A stretch of 64,000 bases of DNA from Saccharopolyspora soli (GCF_022678645.1 NZ_JALBWV010000040.1:1-64000); one strand, 5' to 3'. Positions 42,174 through 51,153 are shown, counted from the stretch's first letter. Translations and numbers: made by a program. The notes: generated by a model from the sequence alone, not told the origin.

Positions 42174-44024
42174 ATGAGCAAGAGCGACACGAACGAGCCG
42201 AAGCCGAAAGCCAAGCCGATCGGCGAGACGATCTCTACCGACCGGGCTTGGCAAATCGGCCGCCGGATCTATGTGCACTGCGCCTACGAAAGCAAGCTGG
42301 GCGCCCAGCTTCGTGAGATCGGCGCGAACTGGGACCGAGAGCAGCGCCGACTCTGGGTCGGTAGCGGCAAGCGGGACAAGGTAATCCCGCTCGTGCAGGC
42401 CGCCGACGCCCGCGTGCAAGCCGTCGAAGACATCAAGAAGCAAGGCCGGTGGGTGCGCGTTCCCTACGAGGCCACCGAGATCCGCGCCGAGGTGAAAAAA
42501 CTTGACGGGGTTTTCGACGGCGATCGGAAGGCGTGGGCGATGCCGGACGAGGCATCGTTCACCGCTATCAAGGACCTGCTGACCCAGCGTCAGGAACGCA
42601 TCGACGCCGAGCAACGGGCCGCTGAGGAAAAGCGACAGAAGCAGCGCCAGGCCGAACGGGAAGCCGAGCGCGCCCACGCTGAGGCGCAGCGCGCGGACCG
42701 GCGGGAGCGGTTGCTGGCCGAATCCAGTCGCATCCCGACCGGGGAGAGCGCCGAGCACCGGGTGATCTCTACCCGTGTGATGAACAAAGCGATCGCGTGG
42801 AGCGAAGCCCTGCCGCTGGGGAAGCTCGTCGAGCTCGACGACGGCCGTCGTGGCATCGTTGTCGACCGCAAGGTCTGGTTCACTGGCTCCGAGTTCGCCT
42901 CGTCGGTGTGTTGGCACGCTGAGACCCACGACGAAGCGCACTGGGACTTCGCCTACACCCTCGCCCTCGTCGAACCGACCGAGCAGGAGAACGCCGATGA
43001 CGCCGAGCGGGCCACCACGCTCGCCGACGCAGCGGCGCTGCATCAGCTCGTCGATGAAGTCGCCCGCAGCGACCAAGGACAGCTCAGCGGCGAATTCAGC
43101 ACGATCCCCGACCAGCAGCGTGCCGGGGAGATCCGCTGCACCTACGGCACCGTGGGCCGCCACAACGGCGGGCGGCTGATCCTCACCACCGCTGGGGACC
43201 TGGTCTATCAGCACCCCGGCTACTACGACGACTACCAGCGCACCCAACGCACGCTCAACGGCGGCGATCTCGTCGACCGTGCGCGGGCCCTGATCGAGCG
43301 CGGCCCACGCACGCGCGTGCACATCGACCAGATGTACTACGACTACGAGGTGATCGTGACCACCCCTGGCGCCGAACCTGAAACCAGCCGCGACACCGCG
43401 GCCACCGATGATTCTGTCGGGCCGGCCGACACAAGCGGCGCCGATCAGGTGCCCGAAGCCGCATCGGCCGCCGGACGGGCAGCGCTGGAGTTGGTCGCGA
43501 ACGCGCTGGGCGCGGAGAAGGGCCTGGTCGCTCGCCTGGCCACGGCCGTCGACCATAACAAGGACACGATCGAGGAATTCTCCGACGAGGACCGGTTCCT
43601 CAGTGCCCGGCGCGGCGTCGAGGTCACGCTCGTTCGCCACGACTTCATGCTGCCCGATGGCCAGGTGATTACCCTGTGGGCGGTCGACGACGCCGAGTGG
43701 GAGGTCTACGAGGACGCCGACGCGGACAGCACGACCACCGTGTATCTCGACGAAGACGAGGGGCGCGCCCGGTGGCGGGGTCAGGTCGCCGAGCACCAGG
43801 ACAACCCGCCCCGCGCTCATCACCCCGAATTCGATGAAGACGACGAGTTCAGCGAGGATGACGACTGTCCAGGGCTCGACGTGCCGCACTGCGATCAGTG
43901 CGGCACCACCACAGCCGCCGGTGGCTGGATGGCCGCCTCGCTCGGGCGGGCGTGCGACATCGACTGCTACGACGCGATGGCCGACGCCCCCGGCGACCAC
44001 GCCATCCAGCACCATCGCCGGTAG
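42174..44024 (+). CDS. DUF5710-domain protein
   Basis: A 616-residue protein from the ATG at 42174. Near the N-terminus are two copies of a DUF5710-like motif: R-I-Y-V-H-C-A-Y-E-S-K-L-G-A-Q-L-R ... W-D-R-E-Q-R-R-L-W-V, and G-R-W-V-R-V-P-Y-E-A-T-E ... W-A-M-P. A long charged coiled coil follows (about 155-230), then acidic mixed domains and a C-terminal zinc-like C-D-Q-C-G-T-T. DUF5710 occurs in plasmid primases and defence proteins where it may bind DNA. This protein has no helicase or primase motif I can see. It is the largest accessory gene and is preceded by the 28-bp palindrome. Confidence 0.62.
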   Translation: MSKSDTNEPKPKAKPIGETISTDRAWQIGRRIYVHCAYESKLGAQLREIGANWDREQRRLWVGSGKRDKVIPLVQAADARVQAVEDIKKQGRWVRVPYEATEIRAEVKKLDGVFDGDRKAWAMPDEASFTAIKDLLTQRQERIDAEQRAAEEKRQKQRQAEREAERAHAEAQRADRRERLLAESSRIPTGESAEHRVISTRVMNKAIAWSEALPLGKLVELDDGRRGIVVDRKVWFTGSEFASSVCWHAETHDEAHWDFAYTLALVEPTEQENADDAERATTLADAAALHQLVDEVARSDQGQLSGEFSTIPDQQRAGEIRCTYGTVGRHNGGRLILTTAGDLVYQHPGYYDDYQRTQRTLNGGDLVDRARALIERGPRTRVHIDQMYYDYEVIVTTPGAEPETSRDTAATDDSVGPADTSGADQVPEAASAAGRAALELVANALGAEKGLVARLATAVDHNKDTIEEFSDEDRFLSARRGVEVTLVRHDFMLPDGQVITLWAVDDAEWEVYEDADADSTTTVYLDEDEGRARWRGQVAEHQDNPPRAHHPEFDEDDEFSEDDDCPGLDVPHCDQCGTTTAAGGWMAASLGRACDIDCYDAMADAPGDHAIQHHRR

Positions 44025-44104
44025 ACAGCAAGTCGGCAACCATGGTGAGGATGGCGACGATCCCGCCGTCCTCACCACACCCTCGGACAAGCAAAGGCCC
44101 CACG

Positions 44105-44740
44105 TTGGAAGTGTCCGTGGCCCGAACGGAACTGGCGCGATGGCACGAGGTCAGCCGCTCCACAGTCACCCGCGCACTGCAGACCGCCGACCAACGCGCC
44201 CGCGTCGACCCGCACACTCCGCCCCCGCCGGACATCCGATATGGACAGTGCACACGCGACGCGCGATCACCTGGGCTACGTGGGAACTCCTCATCGCGAT
44301 CCCCGCAACCCGCGACAACGGTCTGCGCCTCGGCGAACTCGTGCGCGCCCGACTGCTCACCAACAACGGCGACCTCCGCGCCGCGATCTTGCCGGTAACG
44401 GTCGACGACATCGACGATCCAGATGCAGCTGGGCACTGTGGAAGTCACCATCCGTGCCGGAAAGCTCCGGCAGGTCGAGTGCGTGCGAGGCAAGGACTTC
44501 CAGGCCGACCGGCGCAGTGACGATACGATACGGCGACCTCACCGAGTCGGCCACGCCTCGGACGCGGTCCGCGTCGAAGGACCCGTACGAGGCCTGCGGA
44601 GAGCGGGCCGACGTCATCGACTGCCTGGACTCTTTGTGCTGCCGTCGGTGCGCGGACATGCCCGCCCTGCATGCGGTCATTTGCCTGCACCTGCGAGGCT
44701 CCTCGCGGGCGAAGCCGCAGTCCAACTGTGCTCCCGACCT
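44105..44740 (+). pseudogene. Degraded coding stretch with several frameshifts
   Basis: Protein-like sequence is spread over three frames: E-V-S-V-A-R-T-E-L-A-R-W-H-E-V-S-R-S-T-V-T-R (about 44106-44230), W-A-T-W-E-L-L-I-A-I-P-A-T-R-D-N-G-L-R-L-G (about 44260-44430), and G-A-V-T-I-R-Y-G-D-L-T-E-S-A-T-P plus a Cys-rich C-L-D-S-L-C-C-R-R-C (about 44510-44720). No single frame is complete, so one or two broken genes seem likely. The first piece resembles a small HTH segment. Confidence 0.4.
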
Positions 44741-44754
44741 GATTGGAGATCACC

Positions 44755-45279
44755 ATGACCATCCGGTACCTCACCTTCGTCTTCATGACCAGGACGCAGG
44801 GATCAGACTTCGATATCCCAGTTCTGGCGATCCACACCGATACAGAACAGGAGGTCGCACACCTACCGTTCGTAGAGCAGCTGCTGCATCACGCTGAACC
44901 TTCCGAAATCACTCCGATCGCCCGGGGATACTCCGAGATCGCAAACCACCGAGATAATTCTGAGCCGCGTGACCACCGCCTGGCCCCCGTTGCGGTATCC
45001 GATGAGTGGCTTCGGGTGATGCGAAAGGAGTACGACCAACAGGCGAAGATCGTCATGATCCTGGAGCCGATAACCAGCACGGAAGCCATGTCCAGCGAAA
45101 TACCCGCAACGGGCGCCCCGGCCGGTGTCCACCTGCCGGACTGGCTGGGGGCTCTGTTTACCGGGCAGCTGCACATGGCCACCCAGGACGTTCCGGTTGT
45201 CGACGACCTCCTCATGACCATCGCAGCCTTTCCCCACGTGTACCGCAGCGTCGACGAGTGGGCCAGCACCATCATCTGA
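44755..45279 (+). CDS. Hypothetical protein
   Basis: A 174-residue protein from the ATG at 44755, with GGAG upstream. It begins T-I-R-Y-L-T-F-V-F-M-T-R and has acidic helices (P-F-V-E-Q-L-L-H-H-A-E), a middle region with E-W-L-R-V-M-R-K-E-Y-D, and ends H-V-Y-R-S-V-D-E-W-A-S-T-I-I. No motif recognised; soluble. Confidence 0.55.
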   Translation: MTIRYLTFVFMTRTQGSDFDIPVLAIHTDTEQEVAHLPFVEQLLHHAEPSEITPIARGYSEIANHRDNSEPRDHRLAPVAVSDEWLRVMRKEYDQQAKIVMILEPITSTEAMSSEIPATGAPAGVHLPDWLGALFTGQLHMATQDVPVVDDLLMTIAAFPHVYRSVDEWASTII

Positions 45280-45808
45280 GGCCCCTCTTCGCCCGCCCCA
45301 CGTCGCTATAGAAGGCCAGCCAGTCCGCGCCTGATCTGGCGGGTTCTCGGTAGAAGTGGCGGTGGAGGCCCCCGGTCTCGGCTCGTCAGCGCGCGGTGTT
45401 TGGGGGCCTGGTGCTGGACCTGCGCGCGGTAGGTGGCGGGTTCTCAGTGAACGTGGTGGTGACGGGAGGATGGGCACTCAAAGGTGGAACCGGCAGGTTA
45501 CTGGGCGACGCGCCCTGGCAGCTCGGAGGCTTTCCTTGATCAGTTACGACGAACGAGCGTGGCGCGAGCACAGCGTCGAGGCAGGCTGCCGCGCGGCCGA
45601 GGACTTGGTGGCGGACAAGCGCGCCCCGACCGCCGCGAACGCCCACGCTCGGCAACGGCGGATACCAGCGGCGACGCAAATGGCAGCTGACATGCTGGAC
45701 CAAGAGTGCCCTGCGGGTCGGCCGCGGCAGCCGTTTGCCGTGGTCGCTTTTCCTACCGTATCCACGCCCTGCCAACGAACACGATAAAGCGAAAGGACCA
45801 CCGACACC
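45280..45808. other. Stretch without a clear gene
   Basis: A frame from a possible TTG at 45535 (L-I-S-Y-D-E-R-A-W-R-E-H-S-V-E-A-G-C-R-A-A-E) to the TAA at 45785-45787 is the only protein-like piece and may be a real short gene or remnant of about 83 residues. No ribosome site. Nothing else is seen. Confidence 0.35.
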
Positions 45809-46720
45809 GTGACCGCCCCCAAACCTCGCGAGATCATCGCGCGCACCATGGCCGGGAAAGTCGTTCCCGACCGCCCGTACCCGACATCACTGCCGGACGA
45901 ACTGGCCCCATGGCACTGCTATCTCTCCGACTGCGGCCATAGCATCGCCGTCGCAGTCGCCAAGCGCATCGGCCCGCACCCCACAGAGGATGACCTTGTC
46001 CCGGCACCGGTGAAGACCGTGCTGCGTGTCGGATGGACCATGATCGACGGCTACGTGGTGTGTGACCTTCCCTACCACGACGAGCTAGGACTACTGGTCG
46101 ACGAGCACGACGAAGAGCTCGATAGCGAACCCCCTACGGCGCACGCGCCGTTGTTCGTCCGAGCAGTCGGCCGCCCCTACAACCCGCAGGTTACCCAATG
46201 GCCTGACGGACGGGCAGAACTCGTGATGGCCCTACAAGGCGCTGAATTCCTGCTATTCTTTGGTGACCCCAAACCACACGAGATCAAAGCTTTCCGGGGA
46301 AATGCAGAGTTCGGACTGTTGCCGTCGGACCGGTGGCTGATGTGGCTCTACCGATTCACCGACCCGCACGATTCCAACCCCAAGCACGGAATTTCGTGGT
46401 CAGACTCCGTCTGGCAATACCATCGGGCCACACCGGCTGGCACTCCTGGCGTGCCCGGCCAGCGAGGAACCACCTTCCTGCTGAACCTGATCCTGATCGA
46501 CTCCAACAGCGGCATTATCAAGGCCATGCGGCAAGTTTCCCCTCCAACGGCATTCTGCGATGCACTCCGCGACGCAGTACAGAGGCAAAAAGCCGTACCG
46601 GATAATCAACAACAAGCATTCGCAGAAATCCAGACCCTGTATGCACAATATGATTCCCTGGATCTTCTCACTCTGGCACAGGCACGGTTCGAGGCATTGC
46701 GCGACGACACCGCGCGCTGA
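45809..46720 (+). CDS. Hypothetical protein
   Basis: A 303-residue protein from the GTG at 45809 (AAAGGA upstream, somewhat distant). It has a Cys-His pair (W-H-C-Y-L-S-D-C-G-H-S) near residue 36, a beta-rich middle (W-L-M-W-L-Y-R-F-T-D-P) and a helical C-terminus. Toward its end the codon use becomes richer in A and T than its neighbours, continuing into the next two genes, which may indicate a separate origin. Family unknown. Confidence 0.6.
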   Translation: MTAPKPREIIARTMAGKVVPDRPYPTSLPDELAPWHCYLSDCGHSIAVAVAKRIGPHPTEDDLVPAPVKTVLRVGWTMIDGYVVCDLPYHDELGLLVDEHDEELDSEPPTAHAPLFVRAVGRPYNPQVTQWPDGRAELVMALQGAEFLLFFGDPKPHEIKAFRGNAEFGLLPSDRWLMWLYRFTDPHDSNPKHGISWSDSVWQYHRATPAGTPGVPGQRGTTFLLNLILIDSNSGIIKAMRQVSPPTAFCDALRDAVQRQKAVPDNQQQAFAEIQTLYAQYDSLDLLTLAQARFEALRDDTAR

Positions 46721-46793
46721 TCGCCGAACAAGACCCTGGCCTTTAAGCTGCAATAATTGACACAACAACCGCCGCGTTAAGGGGCAGGATTCC

Positions 46794-47099
46794 ATGACGA
46801 CAAACAGCGAGAAACCTCCAGACCTCGATGACGACCGCTGCTTCTGCAGAGACCCCTTCTTCGGTACGCCCGCCAATTACATCGCCGGGCGAGTTGGCTC
46901 CGCGGCACCTGCACTGATCAGGTACCATGACACCGACGCGCCCGGTGAGAGCCAGGCCCCCCAACACCCCTACTTGGTTCTCGTCGAGAGATTGAACGCA
47001 GATGACCAGCACCAGCGAACAGGTATTCCAGGTCACGCTAACGATGACCGAAACAGATTTTCGGGCGTTCATTATTCAAACAAGACTCTGGGCCCATGA
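46794..47099 (+). CDS. Hypothetical small protein overlapping its neighbour
   Basis: A 101-residue frame from the ATG at 46794 (GGGGCAGGATTCC upstream). N-terminal residues include C-F-C and D-P-F-F-G-T-P-A-N-Y; the C-terminal 33 residues overlap the next gene by 98 bp in another frame. The long overlap is unusual; the real gene may end near 47000 if there is a sequence error, or this may be a decayed gene. Confidence 0.42.
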   Translation: MTTNSEKPPDLDDDRCFCRDPFFGTPANYIAGRVGSAAPALIRYHDTDAPGESQAPQHPYLVLVERLNADDQHQRTGIPGHANDDRNRFSGVHYSNKTLGP

Positions 47100-47445
47100 C
47101 TCCAACTGGGCCGATGAAATCGCCGACCATCGTTTTCAGTTACTGTCATGCGGACCAGGACAACCTTTCCCCCGGGGCGGCGATCCGCAGCGAACGGTTG
47201 AAGAAATCGATCGCGAAATCGACGAGGAAAACGAACTCATCGACCTTGCATGGAATTTTGCGCACTGGCTTGACGGAGAGTCATGGGCCACTGTTGTCCT
47301 CGCCCGCAGCTTCCTCGAAGCCCAAGAAGAGAGTTATCAAGTACTATTTGACCATGACGGGCCAGAAGGCGATTCGCAGAAGGAGTTCCCGAATTGCTAC
47401 GTATTATTGACCAACTACACGCCAGGGAAACGGCTCGTCGAGTAA
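47002..47445 (+). CDS. Hypothetical protein
   Basis: A 147-residue protein from the ATG at 47002. It begins T-S-T-S-E-Q-V-F-Q-V-T-L-T-M-T-E-T-D-F, then has aromatic and acidic segments (W-N-F-A-H-W-L-D-G-E-S-W-A-T-V-V-L-A) and ends N-Y-T-P-G-K-R-L-V-E. Composition is less GC-rich than most genes in the window. It overlaps the preceding frame by 98 bp. No family match. Confidence 0.55.
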   Translation: MTSTSEQVFQVTLTMTETDFRAFIIQTRLWAHDSNWADEIADHRFQLLSCGPGQPFPRGGDPQRTVEEIDREIDEENELIDLAWNFAHWLDGESWATVVLARSFLEAQEESYQVLFDHDGPEGDSQKEFPNCYVLLTNYTPGKRLVE

Positions 47446-47479
47446 GAATTCACGCGGTCCCGGCAACAGTCCGCTGTTG

Positions 47480-47563
47480 GGCCCCACGATCCCGGACCAG
47501 GAGGTCGAGGCTGTCGTCGGTGAGTAGCTTTCGAAGCAGTTGCAGCCGGTCGTGTTGAGTAAT
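47480..47563 (-). pseudogene. Recombinase fragment on the minus strand
   Basis: The minus-strand reading I-T-Q-H-D-R-L-Q-L-L-R-K-L-L-T-D-D-S-L-D matches, in layout, L-S-Q-H-H-R-L-A-L-I-R-R-L-V-T-D-E-D-I-P of the recombinase gene at 52921-54198. Only about 28 codons remain, flanked by unrelated DNA. Confidence 0.42.
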
Positions 47564-47849
47564 GGCCGGGCGCCGGTGAGCCGGGCCGGAATGTGAAACC
47601 TGGGCATGCGGCGGGTTTGCATGACCCAGGTCAGAAAGCTCTTGGTGCTGGCTCGGCGCTCGCATATGGCGTGCGAGACGATGCGTGCATGGAGATCGTG
47701 ATCGCGACCGGTGAGGCTGCCGGGCGCCGTATCAGTGACGGAACCCCCTGGACACCTACGCCTCCCGCCGTGGCGCGGGTGATGCCCCAGAAGACGGCGC
47801 TCGCTATCTCTTCCAGCTCATACTGATCAAGGTCGCGAAAGGACAGCTC
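47564..47849. other. Stretch without a clear gene
   Basis: Only short inconsistent frames; the ribosome site GAAAGGA for the next gene lies at about 47836-47842. Confidence 0.35.
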
Positions 47850-48077
47850 ATGGAACGCGAACCGATGACCATCGGCGTCAACGGAATCCAATGCGGAAGC
47901 ATCCGACACATGGCCAGCGATGGGGTGGAGACCTGCTCCGTCCTCCGCGCCGAAGGCCAGCCGACGGCGGTGCAACTCGCCGTTCAGCAGGCAAATCTCC
48001 CGCAATTCCTCCAGACCATCGTGACCGTGGCCCGAGAGCAGTTCCCCGAGGTGATGAGCGACGTTCCACCACTTTGA
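47850..48077 (+). CDS. Hypothetical small protein
   Basis: Seventy-five residues from the ATG at 47850, preceded by GAAAGGACAGCTC. An initial strand (M-T-I-G-V-N-G-I-Q-C-G), then a helical C-terminus with Q-F-L-Q-T-I-V-T-V-A-R-E-Q-F. No function can be assigned. Confidence 0.5.
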   Translation: MEREPMTIGVNGIQCGSIRHMASDGVETCSVLRAEGQPTAVQLAVQQANLPQFLQTIVTVAREQFPEVMSDVPPL

Positions 48078-48274
48078 CCCGCCCAGGCTTTGCAGAGCTG
48101 GCTTCAGGCCAAAACCCGGTGCGTACCCCTTGATGCTTTCGGGGTCTCCGGCAGGGCATGAGCGCATGGTTCGCCGCATCGTGCACGTGTATAACGCATC
48201 GCCCTAACGTCAGACACTCGCGTGCACGTAGTCCGCATGATTATCACGTTTGACGACCGTCCTATGCTGGAAAC

Positions 48275-48583
48275 ATGAACGAGGTACCGGTGACCATCCG
48301 TCAGCTGACGCACGACACACGGAGTGTGTTCGCGCGGCTGCGCGCCGAAGGCCGGCTAGCGATCACCAACGCCGGCCAGGTCGTCGCGTACCTGGAGGCG
48401 CCCGACCCTGATGAGCAGCAGCTGTCCGAATGGGCGGCCTCCGGGGAGGCGCCGGCCGACTGGCGCGACCGGCAGCAGGGCCTGCGCTCGTTCCTGGCGA
48501 CCGCCCCCGTGCGCACCGCGGCCGTCGGTGAACCGACCGGTTCTGCGGCGATCCTGGCCGACCGGGAAGACACCGACCGGTGA
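48275..48583 (+). CDS. Phd/YefM-type antitoxin
   Basis: A 102-residue protein whose N-terminal half follows the Phd/YefM pattern: V-T-I-R-Q-L-T-H-D-T-R-S-V-F-A-R-L, then G-R-L-A-I-T-N-A-G-Q-V-V-A-Y-L-E. The N-terminal domain should bind DNA and the C-terminal tail should neutralise the downstream PIN toxin. The stop overlaps the toxin start (GTGA), the usual TA layout. GTGCACGT occurs at 48181 and 48222 upstream and may be its operator. Confidence 0.82.
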   Translation: MNEVPVTIRQLTHDTRSVFARLRAEGRLAITNAGQVVAYLEAPDPDEQQLSEWAASGEAPADWRDRQQGLRSFLATAPVRTAAVGEPTGSAAILADREDTDR

Positions 48584-49002
48584 TCTACCTGGACTCGTGC
48601 GCGGCGATCAAACTGCTGGTCGCAGAGCCGGAATCGGCAGCGCTGGTGGACTGGCTGAGCGGCCGTGAATCCGAGGTGGTCATGTCCTCCGGGCTGCTCC
48701 GGGTGGAGCTACACCGGGCGCTGCATCGGATCGGCGCGGCCGCCGACGTCGTCAAACAGGCCGACCAGCTGCTCGATGGCCTGCACCTGCGGCCCATCGA
48801 CGCCGTGCTGCGCGACGCTGCCCGGCTCGACGGGCAGCACCTGCGCAGCCTCGACGCGATCCACCTCGCGACCGCGCTCAGCAGCGCCAGTGCGCCAACG
48901 TTCGTCACCTACGACACCAAGCTGGCCAGGCACGCGCACCAGGCCGGGCTCCGGGTCGCCGCGCCCGGCGCACCGACTGCTGCGCTGCCTTCGGAGGGCT
49001 GA
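48580..49002 (+). CDS. PIN-domain (VapC-like) toxin
   Basis: A 140-residue PIN ribonuclease from a GTG overlapping the antitoxin stop. The four acidic metal-binding residues are in place: D5 (Y-L-D-S-C), E43 (R-V-E-L-H), D92 (S-L-D-A-I-H) and D112 (T-Y-D-T-K-L). Such toxins cut tRNA or rRNA when free of antitoxin; here the pair likely stabilises the plasmid or element. Confidence 0.88.
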   Translation: MIYLDSCAAIKLLVAEPESAALVDWLSGRESEVVMSSGLLRVELHRALHRIGAAADVVKQADQLLDGLHLRPIDAVLRDAARLDGQHLRSLDAIHLATALSSASAPTFVTYDTKLARHAHQAGLRVAAPGAPTAALPSEG

Positions 49003-49121
49003 CCGGCAACGCCGGGCTCGCGGCGGTGGTCGGTATGCCCGGCCCGTCTGCCATCTACTGCAGCGGCAGCGCAACTACAGCACGATGTGCGCACCGCGCT
49101 ACGGAATTCGGAAATGGTTTG

Positions 49122-49233
49122 CGCAGGTCAGAAGCACCGCCATCGCTTATGTGATGGACATCACTTGTCAGGGGTTGGCGGCGAAATCGCAGGTCAAAAA
49201 GTTTTGTACGCTAATCATATGCTCTGACCTGCG
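49122..49233. repeat. CGCAGGTCA direct and inverted repeats
   Basis: CGCAGGTCA at 49122-49130 and 49188-49196 and, inverted, TGACCTGCG at 49225-49233; the first and third with flanks form a 13-bp-class inverted repeat (TCTGACCTGCG...). The non-coding stretch between toxin and next gene holds no gene. Possible recombinase or regulator sites. Confidence 0.5.
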
Positions 49234-49282
49234 AAAACAGTTGTCGGGGTCGGCTGATCTCCTTGACGGCGAGAAAGAAGAA

Positions 49283-49313
49283 GCCGCCCACCCGCTGGCA
49301 CCGGGTGGGCGGC
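49283..49313 (+). terminator. 12-bp hairpin before the membrane-protein gene
   Basis: Perfect stem GCCGCCCACCCG / CGGGTGGGCGGC with a 7-nt loop; 27 bp before the next ATG, so it could be a terminator for upstream reads or an attenuator. Confidence 0.55.
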
Positions 49314-49340
49314 GTGATCGCCTCGGTTCAAGGAGACACC

Positions 49341-49739
49341 ATGACCGTACCTGGAGAACATCCCCAGGCGACCCCGTCCCCGCACCCGCGCGGGGGTGGC
49401 GGCCGCGTGTTCGGCGCGCTGGCGCTGGGTGGCGGGGGCGGCGGGCTGGTCCTTCTCGCGCCGGTGCTGCCCGGCTGGGGCCTGGCGCTCATCGTGGTCG
49501 CCGCGCTCGGTCTGGGCGTCGTGCACGCCCTGGTGCCCCAGCTCTCCGCCGACCGCGTGACCTGGTGGCGTGAGCTGCTGCGATACCGGGAACGTCGGCG
49601 CCGCGACCGGTCGCAGCGCCGACGCCTAGCCGCGGCGCGGCTGGCGAACCGCCGCGCGGCGCCACCGGGAGCAGTGATCACGGTCTCCGACCGGGGGCCC
49701 GGCGACCCGGTCGCCCCGTCTGCGCACCATCCCCGGTGA
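49341..49739 (+). CDS. Small membrane protein
   Basis: A 132-residue protein from the ATG at 49341 (AAGGAGA upstream). A Gly-rich N-terminus leads into two adjacent membrane helices (V-F-G-A-L-A-L-G-G-G-G-G-G-L-V-L-L and G-L-A-L-I-V-V-A-A-L-G-L-G), then a very basic C-terminal half (R-Y-R-E-R-R-R-R-D-R-S-Q-R-R-R). The design resembles small actinomycete membrane proteins with cytoplasmic basic tails; function unknown. Confidence 0.58.
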   Translation: MTVPGEHPQATPSPHPRGGGGRVFGALALGGGGGGLVLLAPVLPGWGLALIVVAALGLGVVHALVPQLSADRVTWWRELLRYRERRRRDRSQRRRLAAARLANRRAAPPGAVITVSDRGPGDPVAPSAHHPR

Positions 49740-49858
49740 CGCCGCTCCGCCGGACCTGCTGCGGCGACGGCTACAGCGACCCACCGGCGGGGCCGGTGGG
49801 GTGTGCGGTGGTGACCCCGGGGCGGCGCGACCGCAACCGTTGGGTGAGGATCGAGTCC

Positions 49859-50044
49859 ATGAGCGACGCACCAGACATCACCGGCTGCCGGGAGTACACA
49901 CCGGAGGAAGTGGAGGCGGTCTTCGCCGCGCCGATGGAGGACGTGCGCGCTTGGGTCGAGCGGACGGCCTCGGCGCGGCGCCCGGCCGTCGACCACGCCA
50001 TCGCCCGGTTGACCGGTGCGGACGACACCGCGACCGACGGCTGA
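49859..50044 (+). CDS. Hypothetical small acidic protein
   Basis: Sixty-one residues from the ATG at 49859 with GAGGA upstream. Reads [18 protein letters not shown], then a helical stretch ending in D-D-T-A-T-D-G. No family recognised; the minus-strand recombinase remnant converges on it. Confidence 0.5.
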   Translation: MSDAPDITGCREYTPEEVEAVFAAPMEDVRAWVERTASARRPAVDHAIARLTGADDTATDG

Positions 50045-50784
50045 GGCGCGCCGAATTGTCGCGGGGGCCGAGGACCTTGCCGGGGCCGGGGCGGCGGTGG
50101 GTGAGGAACACCGGGCCGCGGGTGCGGCCCTTGAGTAGCCGGGGCAGCAGGCAGGCGGTAGCAGGCGGTGCCGGCATCCCAGTAGACGAGCTCCAGCACG
50201 ACGTCCTCGCGGGCCTGCCCGCGGGGGCGGTTCTTCGCCCGCGCGCCCTTGGCCTTCACCGGGGCGCGGCGCCCGGCGAGGTCGAGGTCCTCGATGTTGA
50301 GCCCGAGGATTTCCTCGGTGCGGGCGGCGGTTTCGTAGAGCATCCGGTACAGGTAAAGAGCGTCTTCTCCTGGAGCGCGACCTCGCGGCGCGCCACCAGC
50401 CGGTCGATCGCCAGCCGGGACCGCACCGGGGTCTCGGAGTCCGGCGTGGCCAGGCGCTTGGTCCAGCCCGGCACGGTCGGGGCGTCCTGGCCGCGGTCGC
50501 GGCACCAGGACAGCCAGGCCAGCACCGCGGCGCGGCGGGCGTTCCAGGTGTTGACCGCCGCCCGGCCCCACAGCGACTCCAGGGCTTCGCCGACGTCGTC
50601 GTCGGCCACCGCGGCCAAGCGGCCGGTGCTCGCCGAGCTTGTCGGCGGTCTTGCCGACCGCCGTGGTGTAGCCGCGGATCGTGTTCGGGTTCGCCAACGA
50701 ACCGAGGAACAGCTCGGCCGAGGCGGCGACGGTCAACGCCAAAGGACTCGTCGGCAGCGCGACAACGGACGCCCGGCGGGTCAT
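50045..50784 (-). pseudogene. Frameshifted tyrosine recombinase
   Basis: Starting at the ATG 50784 (overlapping the upstream gene, ATGA), recombinase-like sequence is split over frames: [18 protein letters not shown] (50.7 kb), then [19 protein letters not shown] (another frame, about 50.55-50.36 kb), then [23 protein letters not shown] (first frame, catalytic Arg retained) and [11 protein letters not shown] (third frame). The H-x-x-R and tyrosine motifs are missing. At least three frameshifts and a 3' truncation make it inactive. Confidence 0.75.
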
Positions 50785-51044
50785 TCTTCGTCCGGGAGCG
50801 TTCCGGCCCTGCCCGGGCTTTCCTCCCGCCCCTCGTTGTAGCTCTTCTCGATGGCGATCTCGACGAGTGAGGCTGGGTCGGTCATCTGTGCCTCTGCCAG
50901 TCGGCTGGCGAGCCACCAGATCATCCCGTACATGTGCTCGACGGTTTCGTAGGCGTCGCCGAGGTTCTCGACCATCTCTACGAAGTTCTCGTTGACGAGC
51001 AGCTGTCCATCGTCGGCGACGACGTGCCCGTACGAACCAGCCAA
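50781..51044 (-). CDS. Hypothetical small protein upstream of the recombinase remnant
   Basis: Eighty-seven residues from a TTG at 51044, accepted because AAGGAG lies 8-9 nt upstream. The sequence is helical ([32 protein letters not shown]). The stop overlaps the recombinase ATG, so the two were co-translated; small helical partners of this kind are common before such recombinases. Function unknown. Confidence 0.6.
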   Translation of the reverse strand: MAGSYGHVVADDGQLLVNENFVEMVENLGDAYETVEHMYGMIWWLASRLAEAQMTDPASLVEIAIEKSYNEGREESPGRAGTLPDEE

Positions 51045-51126
51045 CTCCGGATCTCCTTCGCTACAGATAACAGGGCCGCTTCACGTGCCGACGCGAGGAC
51101 GTTCCCGCAGGACGCGATCAACGGTG

Positions 51127-51153
51127 CCGCAGATAATAGAGCGTTATCTGCGG
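51127..51153. repeat. Inverted repeat in the gap before the recombinase module
   Basis: CCGCAGATAA / TTATCTGCGG with a 7-nt spacer. It lies in the 430-bp gene-free stretch between divergent genes; might be a regulatory or crossover site. Confidence 0.5.

Noticed and set aside
41949-44090. Long minus-strand frame (713 codons) opposite the DUF5710 gene
   Set aside because: Antisense artefact of GC-rich codons; no domain visible and no start signal.
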